Under the pieces are notes generated by a model that was not told where the DNA came from, made no database searches, and was given only the letters and a program-made list of their open reading frames with translations. Made by a program: the position numbers and the translations under genes. From Bryum argenteum (Eukaryota > Streptophyta > Bryopsida > Bryales > Bryaceae), in contig CM073321.1 in NCBI GenBank assembly GCA_037043015.1, forward strand, positions 11,106,001 to 11,170,000: a stretch of 64,000 bases of DNA, in the 5' to 3' direction. Shown piece after piece: positions 33,996-44,914 of this stretch; position 1 is the stretch's first letter, and the number at the start of each line of letters is the position of its first letter.

Positions 33996-35096
33996 ATGGA
34001 TCGAGACTACAAAGAAGGCATCAAGGAGGACATAGCCAGGAGACAAGCAGAAGAAAGGCTGGCCAGATTTGAGCTCAGGGAGCGGAGGGCAGCAGTCAAT
34101 ACAAGGAAGAACATGGGAGGGCAGATCAGCTCAGATGAGAGCGTTGCCAAAGGCAGCAACATAGACTTAATCGATATGGATGTGGTAGGAGAGAACTCCA
34201 GCCAGGAGACAATAATGGGAGTAAGCACAAAAACAAGAGGTACAAGAGCAGAACCTGGACCCAGTTTCAAGGACTGGCAGGAGGAGCAGGAAATTAGGAA
34301 GTATGAAGGCCGGGTACCATCACCAAGGACCAGCAGAAGAGAATTTTCTGGACCAGGAGATAGAGATGCACAACAACACTGGCGTCCTACAATAGGACGG
34401 GTGAGTTCTTTTGACCAACACCAAGAGGAGGACAGGAGAGGTGGTAGCAGACCAAACACCCCAGGACCAGGAGGTCAGAATTCTGGTGAATTGGTGGAGA
34501 TGATCGAAACTCTGAAGAAGAAGTTGGACGAGGTCAGGGCTGAGGAGAGGGCAACAAGAGCAGCATCCATACCTCCAGAAATGCCCAAGACCAGCAAGAA
34601 CGAGCAACGAACTCCACGGAAGCAGACAGTACACTTTTCACAAGACAAACTACAAGAAGTAGTTTACGATGAAGAGGAGGAAGACAGATGGCGTTTTGAA
34701 GAATTCAAGGCCAGACAGCACGACGAAAGGGAAAAGAAAAACGAGCAGGCCAGAAAGGACCAGTATACCCGACAAATGGAAGAGTTGGAGCAAGCAACTC
34801 AATTCAAGTACTGGCAAGAGGCTCAACGAAGAGAAGAACAGAAGAAGGAAGCAGAAAGAGCCGAAGCCCTACAGCAGGAGACTCTTCGCCAGGAAGTGCT
34901 GCGGTTGTGGCAGGAGGCCCAAAGACTAGAAGAGCAGAATAAGGAGGCTCAAAGGCAGGAAGAGCAACGTGAAGCTGCCATACTCCAGTGGCAGGAAGTG
35001 TTGAGAAAAGAAGAACAAGCACGGGAGGCTCAGCATAAGGCTACCCAATGGTTATGGCCAGGACCACCTGAGGTGCAGGAGGGGCGAATCATCTAA
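33996..35096 (+). CDS. Extra 5' ORF of the gypsy element: charged coiled-coil protein, 366 aa
   Basis: It opens at the ATG at 33996 (MDRDYKEGIKED). The first half is Ser/Gly/Pro/Arg-rich; the second half is a long Glu/Gln/Arg coiled coil with repeated WQEAQR-EEQ segments, about 13 residues apart. Tat/Ogre elements have an ORF of unknown function before gag, and this fits that place. It ends in one TAA (35094-35096), and the gag ORF that follows is in the same frame with no ATG close to its start, so the two may have been a single reading frame or be linked by readthrough. Function not known; a structural or assembly role is a guess. Confidence 0.7.
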   Translation: MDRDYKEGIKEDIARRQAEERLARFELRERRAAVNTRKNMGGQISSDESVAKGSNIDLIDMDVVGENSSQETIMGVSTKTRGTRAEPGPSFKDWQEEQEIRKYEGRVPSPRTSRREFSGPGDRDAQQHWRPTIGRVSSFDQHQEEDRRGGSRPNTPGPGGQNSGELVEMIETLKKKLDEVRAEERATRAASIPPEMPKTSKNEQRTPRKQTVHFSQDKLQEVVYDEEEEDRWRFEEFKARQHDEREKKNEQARKDQYTRQMEELEQATQFKYWQEAQRREEQKKEAERAEALQQETLRQEVLRLWQEAQRLEEQNKEAQRQEEQREAAILQWQEVLRKEEQAREAQHKATQWLWPGPPEVQEGRII

Positions 35097-37613
35097 GGGG
35101 GTGGACGAGAAGTATTGGGGATTCCGATTTCTCCAGCAGCTGCCGCCAGCGGACTAGAGGGAACACAAACTGGCCCGTTGAGAGGAGGCACAATCCCACC
35201 GACCTATGTAGATCACCTAACTGGTGATGAATATCTACCAGAGGCGCCCAAGCCAGCATACTGGCCAGGTGAGGGAGTTAGGGCTGAGGCAGGAGCTTCA
35301 TCAGCAAGTCCTGGAATTCGTGGGTCGGGAGGGCCACCACTAACCAGTAGGGCGCCTGAAGTACGCCCTATGCCAACACTAGGGAAGGGAATACCCCCCA
35401 CACCACGAGGAAGCGGTTATCCTATACTGGGCATGCCCATGACTAGCAGGGTCCCACCATCATCTGGACCAGGAGTACCACCAGTATACGGACCAGGACT
35501 ACCACCCGTATACGGACTAGGGGTACTACCAGTACTTGGATCGGGTGTACCACCAGTATCGAGACCAGACCTACCACCAGTATCCGGACCAATTAGCGTG
35601 GCACAGAGGAAGCCGTTGCCGTACACAAAGTACAAGGAGGGAACTAATCCAGATGCTCATATCCGACAGTTTGAACGAACGTTGTGGCACAATAGAGAGG
35701 GAGAAGAACAGGTGATTATCAACCTAATGGGTACCACCCTGTTGGATAAAGTAGGTGCCTGGTATGAGAATTTCTTGGAGAGTCATCCCTACTGCTCTTG
35801 GGAGGAAGTGAAGGCTGCTTTTCGGAGACGATACCGAGACCAGACCACAGATGAGGCTGTGTACCGGGAGCTGAAGTCATTCAAGCAAGGAGACAAGGAG
35901 AAGGTGCATGATTATTATGATCGCTTTATGACATTGATCAAGTGTCTCCAGTCCGACCCTGGAGAGGGATTCCGGATCACTAACTTTCGAGCTGGTTTAC
36001 TGGAGTACATCAAGATTACGACCAGTGTAGCTCCGTTACGCAGTGTGACGGAATTGGTTGACGCTGCTCTAAGGTGTGAAGAGAACTGCACTGATTCCAG
36101 TGGCAAGCCGACCAAGTTTGAGGTCAGGAAGGTGGAGACCCCAGGAAAAACAGCGAATGTGGCCAAGAAGGAGCCTGAACCAGAAGCAGCCAGAGTACAG
36201 TGTGGACTACGTAAGAAGTTTGGTCATATTGACAAAAACTGCTGGTTCAACCCGGCAAACCAAAGGCAACCGGGCGTCACGAAGGATGATGGGGGACCAG
36301 TAGGAGTGAATGAAGTGTCGGTGCAGAAGTCATCAACGACTTACCAGAGGCCAGCAACTTCAAAAGCAGGTACCAGTCAGCAAGGAGGTTTTCATGATCG
36401 ACCCGATATATGCTACTTGTGTGGTCAACCAGGACACAGGAGTTGGAACTGCTCTCTAAAGGCCCAATGGGAACAGTTTTTAGCGGACAAGGACCAGAAA
36501 GCTAAACAACCGGCCCACCATGTAAGTAACGTGGAGATTGAGTTGCTGGAAGAGGAGAAGGATCCGGTCGACGTGACCAGTATGACCCGGGCCCAACGCC
36601 AAAAGGCTGGATTACCACCAATCCAAGAGGAACCTGAGGCACCAGAACCCCGGAAGGCTAGAACCAAGGAAGATTGGAAGGAGGAGGAGCGGATTAGAAA
36701 CCTCATGTTTGACACCTTGAAGGAAATCGAGCTTAAGGAGGAGGAAGAGAGAAGAGTAGCAGATAAGGCTCGAGATGCTGTTCTGTCTGAGAATACAAAC
36801 GGGGGTCCAACAGAGTTGCTGGACAATGAGTGGGCAGGATTTCCTGACTCTGACACTCTACACTATACAACGAAGTTGGCTGAACCGGTTCCAAGAACTC
36901 CCCAGGACACCAATACCAGACAAGACCAGGACGAGCATTTTGCAATAGAAGTGGGTAGGCAAATCCTGGCCAGCCCAATAACATTAACAATGGGCCAATT
37001 GTTGCAGATGGCCCCAAATATAACCGAGTTCGTCAAGGCCCATGTATTTACTGAGTTGGGACATCACCAGGTTTCTGGTATAGCCCAAACTCTAGTAGCG
37101 AAGCCAATGACCGGACAAAGAGGTAAGAACGATGTGATAGCGAGTTTGGCTATAGATGTGGACAGGGAATTACCGGTGTTAGCCGCGCGGATTGGCAACG
37201 GGGTTCTCGAAAATGTACTGTTGGACGGAGGATCCGGTGTTAATCTAATCACTGATGAAGAGCGGATGCGCCTAGGATTGAAGGACCCACAACCAGCCCC
37301 ATTCAGACTCAGAATGGCGGACCAGACAGTCGTCGACCCGGAGGGATTGATACGTAATGTCCGGATTCACATTCATGGTATCCATTACCTTATAACACTA
37401 ACAGTAATTAAAAATAAGGAAGTTAATGAAGCATATAGTATGCTGTTAGGACGTCCTTGGTTAATTGATGCTAAAGTTAATCATGACTGGGGTAATAATA
37501 CAGTCACAATTCGCGGCAACGGAACAGTCAGGACAGTATCGGTAAGTCAAAGAAGGGACCCAGACCAAAATTACCAGAGGTCCTGGTCTGCTATAATTTT
37601 GCTGAGGGACTAA
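35097..37613 (+). CDS. gag and protease of the gypsy element
   Basis: A Pro/Gly-rich leader with tandem PPVYGPG-like repeats is followed by a retrotransposon gag domain (about 35610-36080; WYENFLESHPYCSWEEVKAA, FKQGDKEKVHDYYDRF). A first zinc knuckle is damaged (CGLRKKFGHIDKNC, second Cys replaced), the second is intact (CYLCGQPGHRSWNC). After a charged helical region comes a retropepsin with VLLDGGSGVNLIT, the DGG/S form of the aspartate motif typical of plant gypsy elements, and LLGRPWL. The frame stays open for 830 codons without a stop. Near 37530-37613 the pol frame is already open in the minus-one register, which suggests frameshifting between the two. gag coats the RNA and the protease cuts the polyprotein. 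Confidence 0.88.
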   Translation, partial: GGGREVLGIPISPAAAASGLEGTQTGPLRGGTIPPTYVDHLTGDEYLPEAPKPAYWPGEGVRAEAGASSASPGIRGSGGPPLTSRAPEVRPMPTLGKGIPPTPRGSGYPILGMPMTSRVPPSSGPGVPPVYGPGLPPVYGLGVLPVLGSGVPPVSRPDLPPVSGPISVAQRKPLPYTKYKEGTNPDAHIRQFERTLWHNREGEEQVIINLMGTTLLDKVGAWYENFLESHPYCSWEEVKAAFRRRYRDQTTDEAVYRELKSFKQGDKEKVHDYYDRFMTLIKCLQSDPGEGFRITNFRAGLLEYIKITTSVAPLRSVTELVDAALRCEENCTDSSGKPTKFEVRKVETPGKTANVAKKEPEPEAARVQCGLRKKFGHIDKNCWFNPANQRQPGVTKDDGGPVGVNEVSVQKSSTTYQRPATSKAGTSQQGGFHDRPDICYLCGQPGHRSWNCSLKAQWEQFLADKDQKAKQPAHHVSNVEIELLEEEKDPVDVTSMTRAQRQKAGLPPIQEEPEAPEPRKARTKEDWKEEERIRNLMFDTLKEIELKEEEERRVADKARDAVLSENTNGGPTELLDNEWAGFPDSDTLHYTTKLAEPVPRTPQDTNTRQDQDEHFAIEVGRQILASPITLTMGQLLQMAPNITEFVKAHVFTELGHHQVSGIAQTLVAKPMTGQRGKNDVIASLAIDVDRELPVLAARIGNGVLENVLLDGGSGVNLITDEERMRLGLKDPQPAPFRLRMADQTVVDPEGLIRNVRIHIHGIHYLITLTVIKNKEVNEAYSMLLGRPWLIDAKVNHDWGNNTVTIRGNGTVRTVSVSQRRDPDQNYQRSWSAIILLRD

Positions 37614-40600
37614 CGGATGAGGAAGAGGCACGTTGGCTGGCTACCGAGCAGGACGTACTGGTCGTTGGAACAGTGACACTACCTCGAATGGACCAGGACC
37701 AAGACCAGGCCAGGGACCATGACCAGTTGGGGGGACCAGAACGAGCGTACCGTGAACATTTCTACACTTTCGAAGAAGGGGATATCGAGGTGGACGAAAC
37801 TCCAGCCAGAGAGAAGGTGAAGGGTTTGAAGATTGCTGCGTGGAATCTACCAGAATCGGAGCAGTTACGGAACGTGAACCTGGGTACAGAAGACGAACCT
37901 CAGTTGCTCCGGATAAACGCCGACATCAGTCCGGAGCAGGCTAATGAGGCGGAGATACTCTTCCGGGAGTACAAGGACGTGTTCGCCTGGACATACAAGG
38001 ACTTGAAGGGTATTCCCCCTTCGATTGCGCAACACCGAATCGAGCTAGAGAAAGACATACCACCATCACACCAGGCCAGATACCGGATGAATCCGAACTA
38101 CGCCAGCATTGTGAAGCAGGACTTGGACAAGCTGCTCCAAGCAGGATTCATTGCACCAGTGGAGGATGCCACCTGGCTGTCACCCATTGTCATTGTGCCG
38201 AAGAAAAACGGAAAATTGAGGATTTGTATTGATTTCAGGAAGTTGAATGCTGCTACTAAAAAGGATCCTTACCCCTTACCATTTACTGAGGAAGTGTTAG
38301 ATTCTGTGGCAGGACATGAAATGTATTCATTTCTGGACGGGTACTGTCGCAACCCTTGCTAGCTCACCTTAGCTTACACCAACTTTTTCCCAACTCTAGC
38401 AAGTGTCACGAGCGCTAACTCTGCACATCCCCCACATGCACAAAGTTAGCTCTCCATACCAACCACCAAGCTCACCGCTTGGTTATCAATCCCTCTTACT
38501 CATGCAACCGGGACTCAACCCCTTCGTAGGTAGCCAATGGTTAGGTGCGGACTTCCACTTATGTCCAAGGCCCAACTTGGTGGCACTCCCATACCACGCG
38601 GCCTAACCGCACTTGGTGGTGTCTCCTCACCACCGCCCATGACCACCATGGTGACCCCAAGGCCACCAAGTAATCACAACGCCGGCGGTGAGACACCACC
38701 CCACATCGGTAGCACTCATGGTCCTCATTTTGCCTATATGAGTCCCCGTGGTGAAGCCCCAACACTAGCTCCCCCACCGGGACTCACCTTGTCCTTATGA
38801 GCCACCGTGGTGAAGCCCCAACACTAGCTCCACCCACCGTGCCTCATTTTGCACTTTGAGTCCCCATGGTGGAGCCCCAACACTAGCTCCACCCATTGGG
38901 ACTCACCTTGGCTTGGGAGTCCCCATGGTGAGGCCCCAACACTAGCCACACCACTGGGACTCCCACCTTGGTCACCACCAAGGCACCATGGGAGTGGGGA
39001 GGAGACCAGCCCTCCCCATAGTATACTCTGTGGGATTCGGCAGCCCCTGGTCCTAGGTGAAGGGCTGGACCCTCACACCTCTTAGTTTTGGAAGACCACC
39101 CAATCTCCCAATGCCTTAGCCGCTGGAAGGCCCCGGAGACTTCCCGAACCTTCCAGGGCTCGTATCTACCTCGTCCCGCATCCAAACGCGACGAGCGACC
39201 ACTCTATCGACATCTACTCGTCAAGTAGATGCCGATAGACACCTTACTTGCCTCATTCCTACAAGTATTGAGGGAGTTATGCCCCTCTGAAGATTCGGGA
39301 GTCCCGGGCCAGCTTCCCAGTCCAGCACTGTCCCTGGACAGCACTCCCTTTAGTCCCACAATCTTCCAACTCCCATAACTTTTAGCTCACACCTCCAAAT
39401 GAGGTGCTCCTTAGCATCCCGGAATCGTGGCAACATGAGCTTCCATAATCTCATGTCCATTCCGTCGTGGCTCCTAGTCTCCGTGGGTGAGAGGCGTCTC
39501 CAACGCCCGGGGTCCTCTCCCACACTAGGCCCACTTAGGTTCCCTTCACCTTGGCACCCCAAGGCCCGGGCGTCACTCCGGTGTCCCCCTTGGGCCCTTG
39601 GTGTTGCGGGCACTCCTCAAGGAGAGGTGCGCGACAGGTACTCAGGGTACCATCAAATCCAGATCGCACCAGAAGACCGGTTTAAGACTGCTTTTGTGAC
39701 GGACTGGGGAGCCTTCGTTTGGGTGGTCATGCCATTCGGCTTGAAGAATGCACCACCAACTTACCAAAGGGCAGTAAATCGAGCCTTTCGTGATTATATT
39801 GGAGATTTTATGAAATTGTTCTTAGATGATTTTAGTGTTTACAGTGACGTCACTAGTCATCTAGCCAAGTTGAGACTATGTTTTGAGAAATGTCGGGAAT
39901 ATGGCATAAGCTTGAACCCAGAAAAATGTTTCTTACTGGTGTATTCAGGAATCATCCTGGGACATGTGGTGTCAAAGGAAGGTAAATTCCCGGACCCAAA
40001 GAAGCTTGAGGTGATAGCCAACATGCCAAGGCCAAAGAAACCAGTTGATGTGCAGATTTTTAACGGTTTTGCCCAGTTTAACAGATGCTACATCAAGACG
40101 TATGCACACATCATGGAACCCATCACAAAACTGATGCGGAAATCAGAGGAGTTTACCTGGTCAGACGAGTGTGAGGAGGCGTGGAAGCTGATTAAGGACA
40201 AGTACCAGAATGCGCCTATCCTGATTGCGCCACGATGGGACACAGGTTTCATGTGCATACTTGATCGTCGGCCATAGCGATTGGGGTAATGCTTGGCCCG
40301 TAACCCAACAGGGAAGTGTGACCGGCCAATTTCTTACGCATCCGCACTTTTGAATTCTCAAAAAAAAGAACTATAGTACCACCGAAAGAGAAGCTCTTGC
40401 AATGGTTTATGCGTTGAACAAGTATAGGCATTATTTGCTAGGCAACAAGTTTGTATTTTTCGTTGATCACATGGCCCTGGTGTACCTGGTGAACAAGCCA
40501 CAGGTATCCGGCAGGATTGCTCCATGGTTCTTCTTTGCCCCCGAGTATGACTTCACGGTGGTCTACAAACCAGGAAAAACTCATGGAGTAGCAGATGCGC

Positions 40601-42216
40601 TGTCAAGACTACCAAATGGAGAACCAGCTACTGGGGTGGCGGACCAGACGAAGGATGCAAGTTTGTTCTATGTCAAGCCAGAATGGTTGGAGGATGTCAC
40701 TGCTTATCTACAAACGGGAGTTGTTCGACAAACACTAACTAAGGAGGAGCAGAGAAGGTTGATCTTGAAATCGTTACCGTATACACTCAACGAGGGCGTA
40801 CTGTACAAGAAGGGCCAGGATCTGGTGCTACGAAGAGTATTGGACCCTGCTCAAGCGGAGACAGTAATGAAGGAGATGCACTACGGCGTGGGGGGTGGTC
40901 ACTTTTCACAGGAAATCACCACCAGGAAGATTTTGGATGCCGGGTACTGGTGGCCAGCCATCCACAAAAATGTGGCGGAATACTGTAAAGCCTGTGATAG
41001 GTGTCAAAGGGTAGGCAGTATGGCAAATACTGGCCTGGCCCAGCTGGTGACCAGTATGCCAGCCGAACCATTCATGAAATGGGGGTTGGATTACATCGGT
41101 CCAATCAAGCCAATGGCAGCAAAGACCGGTAACCGGTATATACTGGTGGCCACGGACTATGCCACTAAGTGGGTGGAGGCCAGGGCTTTGAGGACCAATA
41201 CAGCAGCTGTGACAGCTAAGTTTTTGTATGAGCAGGTGCTCACACGGTACGGGTGTCCATTGACACTGGTTAGTGACCAGGGCTCTCATTTCATAAATGA
41301 GGCCATTGAGCACCTGGTGGACCATTTCCTGCTCCAACATCGCACTTCTACGACATATTACCCCCAAGGTAATGGCCAGGCGGAATCAACAAACAAGGTA
41401 ATAGGCCAGATGCTGACCAAGCTTGTAAATGACAAGCGAACCGACTGGGATCAACACTTGCCTACAGTGTTATTCTCATACAGGACTGCTTACAAAGTAA
41501 TGACATGATATACCCCGTTCCAGCTGGTATATGGGCTACATCCATTGATGCCCACGGAATTCTTAGTTCCGACCAAACGAACTCATTTGGATATAGAGTA
41601 TACACCGACCCGGGTGTTAGCAGCCAGGATTGCTGACTTGGAGCAGCTAGATACTATACGGCAGATGCACAAAGCCGTAGTCGGGACCGCATGTGGAACC
41701 GGTCATTATGGAGCCAACAAAGACTACTGCGCGAAGGATTTCCAACTTGGCGACTATGTCCTGTGGTATCCAAAAGGGCACAAGGAGCATGTTGGCAAAT
41801 TCAAGAGCAGGTGGTTTGGGCCTTGTAGGATCCAGTACCGGCTACCTAATAATACTGCCTTATTGGTCACATTGGAACACTTTGACCCCAATCCGTTAAT
41901 TGTCAACATCAACAAATTGAAGCCATACCTTTTTTATGACAAAACCCAACTTGTGACAGTGACTCCAACAATTCCGCCCAAGGGACTGGTCGACCAGCAA
42001 AAGGGGGATAGTAGTTGCGAAGGCCAAAAAAACGCCACTGAAGTTCACAAAGAAGGACCAGAATATCAGAAAATTAACCATGGAGTTGGAGTGAGGGACT
42101 TACAAAGCCAGGACCAGCAGACGGAAGGTCAGGACGTGCAGTCAAGAGCCCAAGGAATGCAGCCAAGAGGCCAAGAGATGCAGCCAAGAGGCCAGGAGAT
42201 GCAGCCAAAAGCCTAG
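37614..42216 (+). pseudogene. pol: reverse transcriptase, RNase H and integrase, with lesions
   Basis: The open frame starts about 37530, before the end of the protease. The reverse transcriptase begins with the palm region (KKNGKLRICIDFRKLN) and is cut after MYSFLDG by a solo LTR (38345-39636); it resumes with SGYHQIQIAPEDRFKTAF and contains the FLDDFSVYSD catalytic motif. RNase H shows frameshifts and stops around 40240-40330 before [16 protein letters not shown]. The integrase (from about 40860) has the HHCC domain and all three catalytic residues ([25 protein letters not shown]). One TGA at 41506-41508 stands for Gly in the common TGYTPFQ motif. The C-terminal GKFKSRWFGP module ends near 41930 and runs into the tandem-repeat tail. 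Confidence 0.9.
38345..39636. mobile_element. Solo LTR inside the reverse transcriptase, target duplication GGTAC
   Basis: It begins TGTCGCAACCC and ends GGTGCGCGACA; GGTAC stands before (38340-38344) and after (39637-39641). It is a diverged relative of the hairpin-rich LTR family: GTTTTGGAAGACCACCC and the palindromic GACATCTACT...AGTAGATG are shared. A unit of about 66 bases (GAGTCCCCRTGGTGAAGCCCC type) repeats about four times near 38740-38945. Confidence 0.92.
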
Positions 42217-42750
42217 GAGATGCAGCCAAGAGCCCAGGAGATGCAGTCAAGAGCCCAGGAGATGCAGCCGAGACCCCAGGAGATGCAGCCGAGACCCCAG
42301 GAAATGCCGCCAAGACCCCAGGAAATGCCGCCAAGACCCCAGGAGATGGAGCCAAGACCCCAGGAGATGCAGCCAAGACCCCAGGAGATGCAGCCAAGAC
42401 CCCAGGAGATGCAGCCAAGAGCCCAGGAGATGCAGCCAAGAGCCCAGGAGATACAGCCAAGAGGCCAGGAAATGCCACCAAGACCCCAGGAGATGCAGCC
42501 GTGACCCCAGGAGATGCAAATGAGACCCCAGAGAGATGCAAAAGAGACCCCAGAGATGCAAATGAGACCCCAGAGATGCAAACCGAGACCCCAGGAGATG
42601 CAGCCGAGACCCCAGGAGATGCAGCCGAGACCCCAGGAGATGCAGCCGAGACCCCAGGAGATGCAGCCGAGACCCCAGGAGATGCAGCCGAGACCCCAGG
42701 AGATGCAGCCAAGACCCCAGGAGATGCAGCCAAGAGACCTGAACAGGCAG
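42165..42750 (+). repeat. 21-bp tandem repeat, about 27 units
   Basis: Unit CCAGGAGATGCAGCCRAGACC. Being a multiple of three it keeps frames open: EMQPRPQ in the pol frame, GDAAETP in the next frame, and a Leu/Ser-rich frame on the other strand. The open antisense frame of 448 codons here is a by-product of the repeat. It sits where envelope-like or extra 3' ORFs lie in other gypsy elements. Confidence 0.93.
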
Positions 42751-43016
42751 CCAAAATGCCAGGATAGTCAGCCGGGAGACCAAGGCAGTCAATCGGGAGG
42801 CCTGGACAATCAGCCGGGAACTCGGGAGCAGCAATCAAAAGGCCCGGAGAAGCAGTCGACATACCAGGACAAGTCCCTGGGAGGCCAGCTAAAACACTTG
42901 GGAAGCCAGAAGACATACCCGGGAGGCCAGGACAAACACCCAGGAGGCAAGGAAGAACATTTGGGAAGCCAGGAAAAGCACCCACAAGGCCACTAGATAA
43001 AGTTTTAGTGAGACAG

Positions 43017-43275
43017 ATAGTAGACAAAAAGTAGAGAGAAAAGTAGATGAGGAAGTAGGTGAGAAAGTAGATGAAAAAAATTGAGGAAAAAGTGGATGAA
43101 AAAGTAGATAAAAAAGTAGATGAGAAAGGAGGTGAGAAAGTAGGTGAGAAAGTAGATAAAAAGTAGACAAAAAAGTAGAAAAAAAGTTGATGAAAAGTAG
43201 GTGAGAAAGGGGATGGCAAAGGTAGCTGAAGTTTGTAAAATAAAATAAATAAAATTAAAAAAAAAAAAAAAAAAA
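43017..43275 (+). repeat. Purine-rich GAAAAAGTAGATGA repeats and A run
   Basis: Irregular repeats of GAAAGTAGATGA type, followed by an A-rich run at 43255-43275. No coding value. Confidence 0.8.
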
Positions 43276-43308
43276 GAATCGCAAAGATGCAAAGAATCGC
43301 AGCTGCGA

Positions 43309-43830
43309 TTGCGAATCTACGATCATGGTAACTACAGTGACAACAGCTACTATTCCTACCTAGGAGCGGAAACGTCGAGGGAAAAAGAAGAAGCGGTGGT
43401 TGTGCATGCGGTGGCGGCAATTGCGCATGCAGGAGTTGCGGTAACAGCGGAAGACGAATTGGCGGTGCATGCGGTGGGAGTGCTCAAGGTCGTGAAGGAG
43501 ATCAAGACCTATTCCGAGGATCAAGAGAGGACCAGCAGATACTTAATGAGGTTTGTGGAAAATTACCCTACTTTTGTTTACTGGTCAGATGGAGAGCAGG
43601 AAGAAGAGGAGGACCAGTCACTACTACAATTCAGGCAGTCTGTCGACGGGGCAGGAGCTTCTTGCAGTGCCCCGGACACTATTTTAGACATTGGGACCGA
43701 GATATTGGAAGGTCCAAGCGAAGCAACACCAGTGATGGAGAGCACACCTGCAACCACCATCAGTACTGTGCCATCAGGGAGCGGACAAGCAGCAACACCA
43801 GGAGTATCGGCATCGCCAAGAGCAGTCTAA
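43309..43830 (+). CDS. Small 3' ORF of the gypsy element
   Basis: An open frame of about 170 codons between the tandem repeats and the polypurine tract. The middle is Ala/Val/Glu-rich; a more ordinary stretch reads RTSRYLMRFVENYPTFVYWS, followed by an acidic and a Ser/Thr/Pro-rich end. There is no membrane segment, so no envelope character. The start is uncertain because no ATG is near the upstream end. Function unknown. Confidence 0.4.
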   Translation: MRIYDHGNYSDNSYYSYLGAETSREKEEAVVVHAVAAIAHAGVAVTAEDELAVHAVGVLKVVKEIKTYSEDQERTSRYLMRFVENYPTFVYWSDGEQEEEEDQSLLQFRQSVDGAGASCSAPDTILDIGTEILEGPSEATPVMESTPATTISTVPSGSGQAATPGVSASPRAV

Positions 43831-44010
43831 GGCAGTACCAAGAGTATATGACTGCTTAGTAGTATTCACTACATACTTGATAGAACAGTATTCCAAGTAT
43901 GGGTTTTCATTTGTGTGAGGCATGTTTTTTTTACATTTTATTTTATTTGTTGTTTAACCCGGTTATTACATTTTAACCCGTACAAGAACATCTGAGGGCA
44001 GATGTGAACC

Positions 44011-44020
44011 AAAAGGGGGA
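44011..44020 (+). promoter_or_regulatory. Polypurine tract of the gypsy element
   Basis: AAAAGGGGGA, three bases before the 3' LTR start TGTTAAC at 44024; the plus-strand primer site. Confidence 0.88.
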
Positions 44021-44023
44021 TAA

Positions 44024-44415
44024 TGTTAACCGGGGATTTACCTAGCCAGTAAAAGAGTAGATCTGCTAGTAGCCTATTAAGACCACTAGACTTTAGAGTC
44101 CTGGGATGAAATCCTGTTCTGGGATGAAATCCTGTCCTGGGATGAAATCCTGTTCTGGGATGAAATCCTGTTCTGGGATGAAATCTTGTCCTGGGATGAA
44201 ATCCTGTTCTGGGATGAAATCCTGTTCTGGGTGAAATCCTGTCCTGGGCTGAAATCCTGTCCTGGGATGAAATCCTGTCTTGGGATGAAATCCTGTCTTG
44301 GGATGAAATCCTGTCATGGGATGAAATCCTGTCCTGGGATGAAATCCTATGGATGGATGAAGGCGGCTACGGTTGGAGATTAGGGTTTGGCGGCCAGGGT
44401 TTGGAGGAGTTTTGG

Positions 44416-44459
<44 letters not shown>

Positions 44460-44914
44460 CTGGAGCTAGGGCGTGTGTGTGTGTGTGTGGAGTGTTGGAT
44501 AGTGACAGAAACTACGGCTTAGGGCAGTTTATGGTACCTGGAAGGACCAGGTAGCACTGCCAGGGCAGGAAATGCTTGTACCACTATCATTTTTTTTCAA
44601 TGACATTATGAAAGGATTTGTATGTAAAGGTGTGAAACTTAAGTGTTGAGATTTATGTGTTAGTGTTGGGAGCAGTATTGGGAGCAGTACTGAGGGCAGT
44701 ATTGGGAGCAGTATTGAGAGCAGTATTGGGAGCAATATTGGGAGCAGTATTGAGAGCAGTATTGGGAGCAGTATTGAGAGCAGTATCAGGAGCAGTATTG
44801 AGAGCAGTACCAGGAGCAGTATTGGGTGACAGTATATAGAATTTTTAGGGTTTCGGAGAGTTACAACATCATAGGTAAGGTATTTGGAGGGGTATGAAGA
44901 ATACCACTTTCACA
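44024..44914 (+). repeat. 3' LTR of the 12.6-kb gypsy element (891 bp)
   Basis: Same order as the 5' LTR: 18-bp repeats (44104-44350), CT run, GT run, 12-bp repeats (44667-44825). The last array is built on GGAGCAGTATTG, whereas the 5' LTR has GGAGCGATATTG. Outside the arrays only a handful of substitutions separate the LTRs. Confidence 0.95.

Larger units (their letters stand above)
32305..44914 (+). mobile_element. Ty3/gypsy retrotransposon, 12.6 kb, target duplication GGGTC
   Basis: Two LTRs start TGTTAACCGGGG and end CACTTTCACA. GGGTC precedes the left LTR (32300-32304) and follows the right one (44915-44919). Inside are a primer-binding site, an extra 5' ORF, gag, protease, reverse transcriptase, RNase H, integrase, a tandem-repeat tail, a small 3' ORF and a polypurine tract. 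The extra 5' ORF, large size and a tRNA-Arg-like primer site recall the plant Tat/Ogre lineage; no chromodomain is seen. Stops and frameshifts in pol mean it cannot move by itself, though the LTRs differ by few substitutions outside their tandem repeats. Confidence 0.95.

Noticed and set aside
42074..43420. 448-codon antisense ORF with LLAASPGV-type repeats
   Set aside because: It is antisense to the 21-bp tandem repeat of a retrotransposon; the repeat length, a multiple of three, explains the open frame.
43309..43830. Envelope gene of the gypsy element
   Set aside because: No signal peptide, no membrane segment and no furin-like site; mostly low-complexity.
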